Both the position numbers and the translations under genes were made by a program. Of a stretch of DNA of 64,000 nt, positions 55,825 to 64,000 are shown one piece after another. Under the pieces are notes generated by a model that ran no database searches, was not told where the DNA came from, and was given only the letters and a program-made list of their open reading frames with translations. Origin of the DNA: Aspidiotus rigidus (taxonomy: Eukaryota; Arthropoda; Insecta; Hemiptera; Diaspididae). The first letter of the stretch is position 1. Each line of letters begins with the position of its first letter. The stretch lies in the NCBI GenBank assembly GCA_035079385.1, contig JAVHKY010000066.1, positions 434,001-498,000 of the forward strand, written 5' to 3'.

Positions 55825-56366
55825 TTATTGTGAATAGTAGAGCCGTATCCCTGTTTAATTTTAAGTAAAATAGATAGCAAACGCTGAGAAAAATGATATT
55901 ATCACAGGGCACTTCGATAAATCGGCCGAGTTATCGCCGGAGGCGTTGAATGGAACGTCAAGAAACTCTAGTTTCGGATGACTTTTCTTACTGGTATAGG
56001 TAGGTATTTGTCTTCTCAGTTTCAGTCGATTCGATCCTCTTCCTCCAATCTACAATGCACAGCGCTACCTATCACACTTATTAGGCTTATGCTTGAGAAG
56101 ATGGTAGGTACAATAAAAGTGTTTAAAAAGTACCTATTTTCGGATTAACGAACATACTGATAGAAAATTCACACGTCTTTTCTTATAAGTATGATAACGG
56201 AGAGATTTTTAGTTTTTTCATTGTTGTAGCACGCCTCTCTACAGTAAGTTGAAGACTCGAAATTACTCAAGCTTGATGAATAGTTTCTTCATTATTTGCT
56301 GTTAAAAGAGCTTAGAATTCATCCTAATCTTGTAAAAAGAAAACTGTCTGCAGGATGCGTCTGGTG
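55825..56366. other. No gene recognised
   Basis: AT-rich spacer without recognised features. Confidence 0.3.
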
Positions 56367-56507
56367 CAAGGGCGGATTTACGAGGGGAGACAGTGGGAAC
56401 GTCCCCTCCCCCCGAAAAAATTAAAAAAATCTTCAAAAAAGACTGAAATTGTCTTATTTGAATGGAACATCTCCCCTCCCTAAAATGTACCCGTAAATCC
56501 GCCCCTG
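56367..56507. mobile_element. hAT-type MITE, 141 bp
   Basis: Ends CAAGGGCGGATTTACG and GTAAATCCGCCCCTG, with 6-bp duplication CTGGTG on both sides (56361-56366, 56508-56513). The centre AAAGACTGAAATTGTCTTATT matches the copy at 16185-16361. Confidence 0.8.
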
Positions 56508-57684
56508 CTGGTGTTCATTAAATGGTAGGGTAGTATCACACGCCGATATAATTATACATTTTTACGTCCCGAGTATGATGAAATAGTGATTACGTTTTAT
56601 AGCCTTCAGAAGATCGACACTTACGTTCTGCGGTCTATATACATAGACATTACAATATTGTGCTGTTCAACTCGAAATTTTTCCATAGGTTTACCCCACA
56701 GCTGAGCCAAGGCGAGTCCAAATATAAATTTGTTGGTTGAATTTTCAAACAACTCATTTTGTAAACCCATTCAGCAGAAAGATTTGGAAAAGTGTACGGT
56801 ACTCGCTCAATAATGAACTTGCAACTCTTTAAATTTGGTTCTGTAGCCAACAAATCCATCAGCACATTCACATTAGTAATCGAAGTAGCCGCCAATTTTT
56901 ATGGAGAAGCATTTTAAGCCCGTTGAACTACCTACTTACACAAAGTTTTGAGTGGTACGGTTCCGGACACTCGATGAACGTACCGGCTTGTATTAAAATC
57001 ATTAATACGAATAATAAAGTCAATTTAATAGCTTGAATTATTGCCATAGCTGCAGTAGATTCAATAATATTATATATAGGTATGTTCAATTCTTAATAAT
57101 TATGTTATTCTTCCCATAATATTTTGGCCAAAAATATCCATGAATAGAAGAGTTGCGTATTTGTGGAATTGTGGCTACACACAATAATATCGCTACAGCA
57201 CTTGCTTGATAGGAACGTGATGAGAAGACTGAATTAGGTATAAGTGAATTATTCAGCTTCCAAAATCCTGTTATTTGAAAGGTTAGTTCATTCCTAAGCG
57301 CCTTTCATACTTCAACGGTTGGAGTAGCATGGAACGTGCGATTACGGCGTAGACTATTTGGATTAAGCGGTGAAACCTTCTGTATGAAGCGACTTGCTGG
57401 AGGTCACATCTATAGAGTATAGGCTAGTACAGAGTAAAAAAAAATCTTTTTATTATAGGTGCACTAAAAATATTTCATTTTGCGCGTGATTTGCGTGCAA
57501 AAGGTAAGAGATTTATGACTCACAAAACAGTGTGCAGAAATGTTTTTTTTTTTGCCCTAGAGCATAAAATTTTTTCACTTTTTCATTCTATAGAGCGCGC
57601 GATGCAATCTAAGTGTTCAATTTTTAATCTCGGCATTGACGGTCAGCCATTAGGCCTAGCCTTTCTGCAAATCACTCAGAATCT
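56508..57684. other. No gene recognised; one weak frame
   Basis: A minus-strand frame at 56895-56650 (81 aa, containing SCKFIIERVPYTFPNLSAEW) has protein-like composition but no recognised domain. It might be an exon of an unknown gene. The rest is spacer. Confidence 0.3.
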
Positions 57685-57725
57685 AAAATGTTGTTTGATG
57701 ATAAATTATCATCAAACAACATTTT
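57685..57725. repeat. Perfect 20-bp palindrome, 1-nt loop
   Basis: AAAATGTTGTTTGATGATAA, A, then its exact reverse complement. This cruciform-capable site lies in an otherwise ordinary spacer. Confidence 0.9.
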
Positions 57726-58485
57726 TCAAATAGACTAAATCAGCTCTTATAAGCCATCAATATAAATAAAATACATTTGGTGCACTCATAATAAAATAGT
57801 GTAAGGTACTTTTTTGTATACCCAAATCAATTGAGACTTTCAACGATGTGATGTTCCCCTATTATGATTCTTTAAACTGTTCATTTCGCGCGTGAAATTA
57901 TTATTTCGTCTCTAAGAATTTGAGTTACCGGTATTAGCTATTTTTATCAGATCATCTATATTACTAAATCTATATAGGTACTAATATATCATACTATAGC
58001 TGCAAGATATACCTAACGCGCGTCTGGTGAGATCGTGCTAATATGACTTCTTTACATCCCGTTGGCGGTAATAGTATATTTCACAACTGTAGCGGAAATT
58101 GAGCGTTGTCATAACGAGTGCTAACGTTTGCGACACGAGCGGAGCGAGTGAAGCAAGTTTGCAAAATGTACGTGACCCCTCAAATATTTGCCTACGCGCA
58201 GAAATAGAGGAGTGATTTCCTAGCGCGCTCTAGTGCAGGCTTAAATCCCATTTCCCTTGATACAACCTTTTCTATGTAAGTACCAAAAACTGTTTGATTA
58301 CCTAATCATTGGGGGTCATCAACAGATTGCATAGAAAAATAACATGTGTATGTACAAATAAATATATATTTTTCGTTCAAAAAAACCAAAGTCTGTTATT
58401 TTAAACGTTTACAAATTCTTTTTCGTTTCATTCTTCTTCAAGCTATAAGTATTTGAAAAACTACCATTTATCAAGTAAAGTACAT
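57726..58485. other. 3' flank of the cdc25 gene; nothing else recognised
   Basis: On the minus strand this is downstream of the cdc25 stop. No clear AATAAA was seen within the first 60 bases, though A-rich stretches are present. GAGCGGAGCGAG at 58138 recurs at 59810 and, inverted, at 60130. Confidence 0.35.
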
Positions 58486-59370
58486 CTATTCAAACACTAA
58501 CCTTTTGGAAGTGGTTCTTTGCGGTTTTGACTGACAACTGTCTTCCGTTGTTGCCCATGATATTGACCGGCCATTTTCTTGCGACATTTTGTTTGCATAC
58601 TTGGAATCAATCATCTTCTGATAGAAACATGGATAGCATAGTTCTTTGTAATTATGGTAGAATTCTGAATAGCCTCCATACAAGAGATAAATTTCTGGAT
58701 AGTCTAATTTTGGAAATTGTATGCCATAATTATCGCGGTCTACTTTTCGTAGGTATCTAGACAGCGAAGGACCTCTCTCTGACGAGAATTCACAATGGAA
58801 TATGAGAATATTATCCGCGGTTTTGCCTGCATTATTCCGCAACGACTTCTTCACAATCAATTCGTCTCTAATTTTTTCCTGTGTATAAATATTTATAGCA
58901 CCTTCAATATGGCCCGCGTTGTATTCATAAGGATATCTACAATCAATAATTGTAAAAGATGAAATTTTTTCTTTGAATTCGCCTCGTATTAGTCGAGCCA
59001 ATGTGTGACAGTTTATATTCCTCTGATCGGCGTGCTTGCCAATTTCCAATGGCAGAACAAATGGCCGACTGTAGTCTCCAATCAAGTTTGGATTTGACAT
59101 AGATTCTTCAATGGCTTTAGCAATCGTCGTTGCTGATTCTGAAACTGACATTTGAGTTATTGTTTTACAACTGATCTTCTGGAAACCGTAATCAAATAAT
59201 GTCTTACGAAACACAGTAACTGGGAGAGCGGTTGTCGCACCAGAGGGCGCACTCGACGTACATGTGCTGATTTCAACACTTGCAGGCCTCATCTTTAGCA
59301 ACTCTGTACAGGATTTATGTCTCTTCAAAAGTATATTCAAATCTTCCTCAGGCGTAGCGCACCTAACAAT
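58486..59370 (-). CDS. cdc25: Cdc25 (M-phase inducer) phosphatase, catalytic exon
   Basis: A dual-specificity phosphatase that removes inhibitory phosphates from cyclin-dependent kinases at cell-cycle transitions. The frame runs from about 59370 (an in-frame TGA and a TTGTTAG acceptor-like site lie just upstream) to the stop at 58486. Counting from TTG 59340, the 284 residues include the IGDYS and LPLEIGKHAD entry, the rhodanese fold (IIDCRYPYEYNAGHIEGA, residues 131-148) and the signature loop HCEFSSERGP with Cys183 and Arg189. The C-terminal IYLLYGGYSEFYHNYKELC is also typical. There are no stops, frameshifts or missing key residues. Full-length family members have a longer regulatory N-terminus, so upstream exons probably lie to the right but were not found. 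The whole catalytic domain on one exon leaves a retrocopy possible; no poly-A tail was seen to support that. Confidence 0.88.
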   Translation of the reverse strand: MVRCATPEEDLNILLKRHKSCTELLKMRPASVEISTCTSSAPSGATTALPVTVFRKTLFDYGFQKISCKTITQMSVSESATTIAKAIEESMSNPNLIGDYSRPFVLPLEIGKHADQRNINCHTLARLIRGEFKEKISSFTIIDCRYPYEYNAGHIEGAINIYTQEKIRDELIVKKSLRNNAGKTADNILIFHCEFSSERGPSLSRYLRKVDRDNYGIQFPKLDYPEIYLLYGGYSEFYHNYKELCYPCFYQKMIDSKYANKMSQENGRSISWATTEDSCQSKPQRTTSKRLVFE

Positions 59371-59700
59371 CCATCATCAGTACCAATTCACAACTCGACT
59401 GATAAATGTTTGGCAGTCTCTCCAGTGGTCGGATTATTGGTTAAAGCCCAAGCTGCGGTGGAACAGTGATAGATGATTGGTCGACACATAGACTTTAGAC
59501 TACAAGGAGTTCGACTTCATGTAGGCTGCACATTGATTGTTTTTTTGGACTCAGTACATTCTGCAAGATAAATATAGGTATTAAATCTAATGTCTTTGAC
59601 ACGTTTGCCTCAGAAAAAATTTTCTGGCATAGCCAAATAAATGAAAATCATGTTCCATGTCTTTTATATTTTATCAGTCATCTTGAAATATTTCAGTCTA
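59371..59700. other. Upstream of the cdc25 exon; no exon assigned
   Basis: Expected to hold intron or promoter sequence for the minus-strand gene. No motif is convincing enough to call a second exon. Confidence 0.35.
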
Positions 59701-60240
59701 GGCTTCTACTAGGTCAAGTGTTCGTGAGATATTATTCGTTTACCCCTTTACCTATCTTGGCGTCGTATAAGTCTTCTATGAGAAATACGAGGTAGCGCGA
59801 ACGAGCGGAGCGAGAAAAATTTCGACTATCCAGCCTTTATTTAATTAATTATTTAATTATTCAATTATTTAATTATTTAATATTATTTATTTATTTATTT
59901 ATTATTAATTCTTGTAATAGGTCAAGTGTTCGTGAGATATTATTCGTTTACCCCTTTACCTACCTTGGCGTCGTATAAGTCTTGTATGAGAAGTATTTTG
60001 AGGTAATTGTGAGTGTTCTATATTTTGAGGTATCAACTTTGGTGGGGCGAACGAGCGATCTCGCTGTTGTATTGGAATGGTATGAGAAAATTCATGTCTT
60101 CTATGAGAAATATTATGAGGTAGCGCGAACTCGCTCCGCTCGTTCGCCTCCTGTCTCGCTGTTGTATTGGCAAGGTATGAGACAATTCAAGTCTAGGGGA
60201 CTTGAAAAAATTTCGACTATCCAGCCACATATGATAGGAA
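59701..60240. repeat. Direct duplication with satellite-family unit
   Basis: GGTCAAGTGTTCGTGAGATA followed by TTATTCGTTTACCCCTTTAC occurs at 59713 and 59919. AGGTAGCGCGAAC with GAGCGGAGCGAG or its inverse, and TTTCGACTATCCAGCC, each occur twice (59790-59835, 60118-60225). The second ends in a 45-bp-type unit (CACATATGATAGGAAGAGGG). Confidence 0.65.
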
Positions 60241-61016
60241 GAGGGACTTAGAAAATTTTCTAATTATTAATTATATTATTTATTTATTTATTTATTTATT
60301 TAATTATTTAATTATTAATTAATTATTTAATTATTATTATTACGCGGGGTGTACTCGCGAATTTCTGAATCACCCAAGAGGTAGAGATTTTCTAATTATT
60401 AATTATATTAATTATTTAATCATTTATTTATTCAATTATTTATTCATTTAATTATTTAATTATTTATTTATTTAATTATTAATTAATTGATTTTTTATTA
60501 TTATTACGCGGGGTGTACTCGCAAATTTCTGAATCACCCACGGGGTAGAGATTTTCTAATTATTAATTATTTAATTATTTATTTATTTAATTATTTAATT
60601 ATTAATTAATTAATTAATTAATTAATTATTTATTATTATTATTACGCGGGGTGTACTCCCGAATTTCTGAATCACCCAAGGGGTAGAGATTTTCTAATTA
60701 TGAATTATATTAATTATTTAATCATTTATTTATTTATTTATTTATTTATTATCAATTATTATTATTACGCGGGGTGTACTCGCGAATTTCTGAATCACCC
60801 AAGGGGTAGAGATTTTCTAATTATGAATTATATTAATTATTTAATCATTTATTTATTTAATTATTTTAAATTATTTAATTATTAATTAATTAATTATTTA
60901 TTATTATTACGCGGGGTGTACTCGCAAATTTCTGAATCACCCACGGGGTAGAGATTTTCTAATTATTAATTATATCAATTATTTAATTATTTATTTATTT
61001 AATTATTTAATTATTT

Positions 61017-61097
<81 letters not shown>

Positions 61098-61190
61098 TTA
61101 ATAATTATTATTACTACGCGGGGTGTAATCGCGAATTTCTGAATCACCCACGGGGTAGAGATTTCTCTTGACGGGGGGGAGGGGGGGTGT
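60241..61190. repeat. TTAT-rich minisatellite, six ACGCGGGGTG units
   Basis: Each unit has ACGCGGGGTGTACTCGC, AATTTCTGAATCACCCA and GGGGTAGAGATTTTCTAATT, then a variable (TTAT/TAAT)n tract. Unit starts are 60342, 60506, 60644, 60767, 60909 and 61116. Unit length varies from 123 to 207 bp because only the AT tract changes. A pure TTTA run of about 80 bp lies at 61017-61098. Confidence 0.9.
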
Positions 61191-61975
61191 ACTCGCGAGT
61201 TTCAAAATCGGGGTCCGGCGAGAGAAAAGACATGGAACATGTCAAAAGAGGAACCCTGTACTGGATACATCATTTTTTGCAGTATGAAACAATAATGAAA
61301 TATGAACATAACCTATTTCACTCCTTCTTTTGCTTTTTTGACATGTTTCATGATTTTGCTCCAATCCTCTATAATTTTGAAATTTGCATGCGCGCATGAT
61401 TTTAAGACTCGAAAATTATTTTTATTTCCGCTCAACCACAGCCGTGGCTTATCGTTTGATTAAAATTTGCGTGCGTGTTTGCACATCACTTTACTAGCTA
61501 GATTTTCCGCTATCCTATCTTCATGTGCACGGTTGCATTTGCATTCAACACGTAGCATACAGTATACGAGTCTATATACTTAAATAGACTTATGGGCTAA
61601 AAACGACGGTATCCTTAACGAAGTTGAACAAAGAGAGTAGGGAATCTGTTCTAAGTATGTGTCAAATCGGTTTCGGTATTAGGAATTGAATTGATTAACC
61701 ATTGAACTTGGAATTGAAGTATATCTCACGTCGAGTATGAATTTACAAGTTATCACGAGCAACCCTATAAACATTCGAGCCGTGCATCTGTCAGAGAGCG
61801 CGACCATCGAGTCGAAGTTATCAAAAGACCGAAGGTGAACCATGGAATATTGAACACGGGAAAAAATCTTCAAATCGGAATTTTTCAAAAATGGCTCGTT
61901 GAAGATGATTTCTTTTTGTACTGTATAATAATCAAATCCTCTAAAATATGAGTCCAAAACCACCGAATCTTTATA
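61191..61975. other. No gene recognised
   Basis: At 61610-61640 CCTTAACGAAGTTGAACAAA followed by AGGGAATCTGTTCTAAG is a diverged satellite-family end like those at 2.69 and 35.2 kb. Otherwise unassigned. Confidence 0.4.
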
Positions 61976-62560
61976 ACTGACGGGTAATGAGAAGTTTTTA
62001 TAGCCAATAGGTGTACGATGCATCAGGTACCATCGGGCGGAAGGACTTAAATAAAATAAAGAAGCAAGATTCAGCTCTTACGGCTAGACGTGAACTACTT
62101 ATATTTTGAGATTTACTCAAGAACCACTTGTTCAATCGATAGAAAAATTACAGAGCAATAAGATTGAATCCACTATGACGCAATGCAATGATATGAAGAT
62201 AATAAGATTGATATTATTTGAGAAACAACACTAAGAAATTTGAGGAAAATTGAGGATTACTCAACTACTCATCCAATCTCAGTAAAAAAATGCACATGCC
62301 CAACTTCAGATAATCCACTACAACTTGATCAAATTTTACGAGAATACAGCCGGTAGTTTTTGAGGAGTTGCGTGGACCAAAAAAAATCTTATTAATATAT
62401 AAGTATATAAGGATAAGGATAACCTGAAACTTTTTCATTAGTCTCAAGATGATCTAGGACCTCTAAAACGTCGAGAAAATTCTTTCTCGGGCTTCGCCGT
62501 CATAATTGTGTCGGGAGTAATACTTGACTTTTTGTTCGAAAAGTCGGTACTACGGGCTGG
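61976..62560 (-). repeat. Inverted copy of the 6283-7590 block
   Basis: Matches both parts of the 6-kb block in reverse complement with the parts joined directly at about 62048. Includes ACCATCGGGCGGAAGGAC, TGCACATGCCCAACTTC, CGGGCTTCGCCGTC and CGAAAAGTCGG. It lacks the 760 bases present at 6751-7512. Confidence 0.75.
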
Positions 62561-62687
62561 AGGACACTTCGAGTATGTGTGGGAAAAAGACGCTAAAATC
62601 CTCATCAGGAAACACGAAAATAGTATCGCGGTAAGAATCAAGGACAAATCGCAACTAGAAACGATTCAACTGGGATCAAAAAATTAA
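62542..62687 (+). pseudogene. LINE ORF1 tail (FP/L1-like C-terminus)
   Basis: Open frame to a TAA at 62685-62687: LRAGGHFEYVWEKDAKILIR, then a KHENSIAVRIKD-type ending. The phrase -YVW-KD-KILIRK-ENS-A-RIK- is the pattern of FP-type ORF1 proteins of insect non-LTR elements. Upstream sequence is replaced by the dispersed block, so only the last 48 residues remain. Beyond the stop another in-frame stretch, ENRAPEEDTDKVEGKED, runs to about 62890. Confidence 0.5.
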
Positions 62688-64000
62688 GACGAGAACAGAG
62701 CTCCTGAAGAAGATACGGATAAAGTAGAGGGAAAAGAAGACTACGAACAACAAGGAAATTTCAGCGAATCGACTAATAAAACCAGAATAAAATTTGAAAA
62801 ACAGCTGTTAATGAAGTCATTTGTGGCGTCGTCAAGCTCACCTCCGAGAACATTAAGTTATCAAACCAAGTTCAACACAAAAGCGGAAAAACACTAGGGT
62901 GCAAAGAATACTCATAGTAACATGCAGTGGCAGATTGCAAAAAAATGGCTATTAATGATAGAAGCATGAAAATTGGTATGGTGAACAATAATACCAAAAA
63001 AAATTTTCGAGATGGAGAGCCCTTCGGAGTTCGACATAGGAGAAGCGGAGGCCGATTTTTGAGGTGCCATCCCTCTCTGTGAAAGTGGGGTGAGCATTTG
63101 GGGTTGATTTTACATATTTTCCGCACCCTCCTGAATACGAATATGTAATTCTTTTCAAGATCCAACGACGAGAAGTGCTTTAAATTTCAAATTAAAAATT
63201 TCCATAATATTTTCCAATTGTTGCGAAAAATACGTAAAAATAACGGCTTTTCTTCTTCAGACTAATACATAGTTCAGGATTAAATTTTCAGTATAATATT
63301 CAAGTAGTATAGCTCGATACCAGCGCTCTAATAATTTGTAGACCTTTGTTGTATCCTGATACCAATTTCATATGATTGATCTTGACTCACACTCACGTAG
63401 GTACAAAATGTAAAATAACTGACAATCGCTAAATCTATTCTATTATCTCATAACAATTATCCCGACTACCTATTCTGCCTGCGAGTACCAACGTGCAAGA
63501 ATTAGGCAAGCATATTTTTACATAGGTATATTATGTACGTCACATTGTCACATACTGACCCCGAAATTGTACAGGTCGGGAATGATACAGGCATTTTTTC
63601 ACCCTCTGCGAAATGAACAAGCCAATTTGTACAGACTTCAGAATATCGTGCTTTCTACAATAAATTCTGTACCATTCGCAATGAGCAATGTATACAAGAG
63701 TTTTGTTCAGAGCTGAAAAACAAATGGATTTTGTACAGAATTTGTGTGCCAAGTCCAAAATGAAGAAATTAAATCAAATTATGGTTAGGTGCGATTGTAC
63801 TTGTTACAACAGGCTAAAGAATTATGACAATGAGAATTTTATAGCATAATTATATGCTTTTTTGTGTGCACATCGCTTGGAGCGAAATTTAATTATACAC
63901 GCATTATGTACATTTCAACAGCACGCCATTGTCTGTGACATCCATCACAACGCGTGATAAGTTATTGAAGGTGAGAAATAGGTAAATGAGGATGAGAATA
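62688..64000. other. No gene recognised
   Basis: AT-rich. Frames on the minus strand at 63165-62872 and 63758-63540 have no recognisable domain. No repeat partner elsewhere in the window was noticed. Confidence 0.35.

Noticed and set aside
61679..62023. 114-aa minus-strand frame
   Set aside because: It starts inside the dispersed repeat block and runs into unrelated flank. The other copy of the block does not keep the frame.
1..64000. tRNA genes
   Set aside because: No A-box/B-box pair with a foldable cloverleaf was noticed. The few GGTTCGA-like strings lie in repeats or coding sequence. A tRNAscan run would settle this.

Overview
This is a eukaryotic, AT-rich, transposon-packed window. It has no operons or bacterial-type genes, introns with GT-AG borders, and insect-type mobile elements (R1-like and RTE-like LINEs, Ty1/copia, Penelope, MULE, hAT, piggyBac-type and mariner-type MITEs). 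The only recognisable host-type gene is a Cdc25 (M-phase inducer) phosphatase whose catalytic domain sits on one exon. I infer an arthropod, most likely an insect and possibly a sternorrhynchan hemipteran. The species cannot be read from the sequence.

Layout. 0-1.3 kb: three exons of a MULE-type transposase-like gene running off the left edge (minus strand), with all catalytic residues in place. 1.6-5.9 kb: a dispersed repeat with a 45-bp period, including a foldback element (2.69-4.95 kb) that carries a broken Penelope reverse transcriptase. 6.3-7.6 kb: a repeat block that recurs inverted at 62 kb. 8.95-9.83 kb: a small satellite-bearing element next to a collapsed hAT transposase. 11.6-17.3 kb: inverted-repeat elements and small MITEs. 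18.4-20.5 kb: a MULE element with long iteron-filled terminal repeats nested in a satellite-family element. 20.8-27.4 kb: at least five MITE or inverted-repeat units and a hairpin. 27.6-29.0 kb: a Penelope-like element with inverted ends. 31.3-34.6 kb: a broken copia element interrupted by an insertion with a 5S-rRNA-like segment.

34.6-39.8 kb: two satellite-family elements, a piggyBac-type MITE, and an RTE-like LINE split by a 1.4-kb element that carries 27 copies of the 45-bp unit. 39.8-41.4 kb: the 3' half of a second copia with its LTR. 41.4-46 kb: an R1-clade LINE (minus). 46.1-49.9 kb: a second LINE (plus), split by another piggyBac-type MITE. 51.1-53.0 kb: a large foldback built of two nested tandem-repeat families. 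53.25-53.75 kb: a third piggyBac-type MITE. 53.8-58.4 kb: little recognisable beyond small repeats. 58.49-59.34 kb: cdc25 (minus). 59.7-61.2 kb: a TTAT-rich minisatellite. 62-64 kb: the inverted copy of the 6-kb block, a LINE ORF1 tail, and unassigned sequence.

The most interesting signal is a family of elements that carry the 45-bp repeat. They have short palindromic ends whose two stem arms change together between subfamilies (AACAGG/CCTGTT versus AGCGGG/CCCGCT). They occur in both orientations across the window, and one copy has grown into a satellite array. The nesting gives a partial history. The RTE LINE was hit by the satellite element and by a copia LTR. A piggyBac-type MITE sits in the second LINE with a clean TTAA duplication, so removing it rejoins the reading frame.
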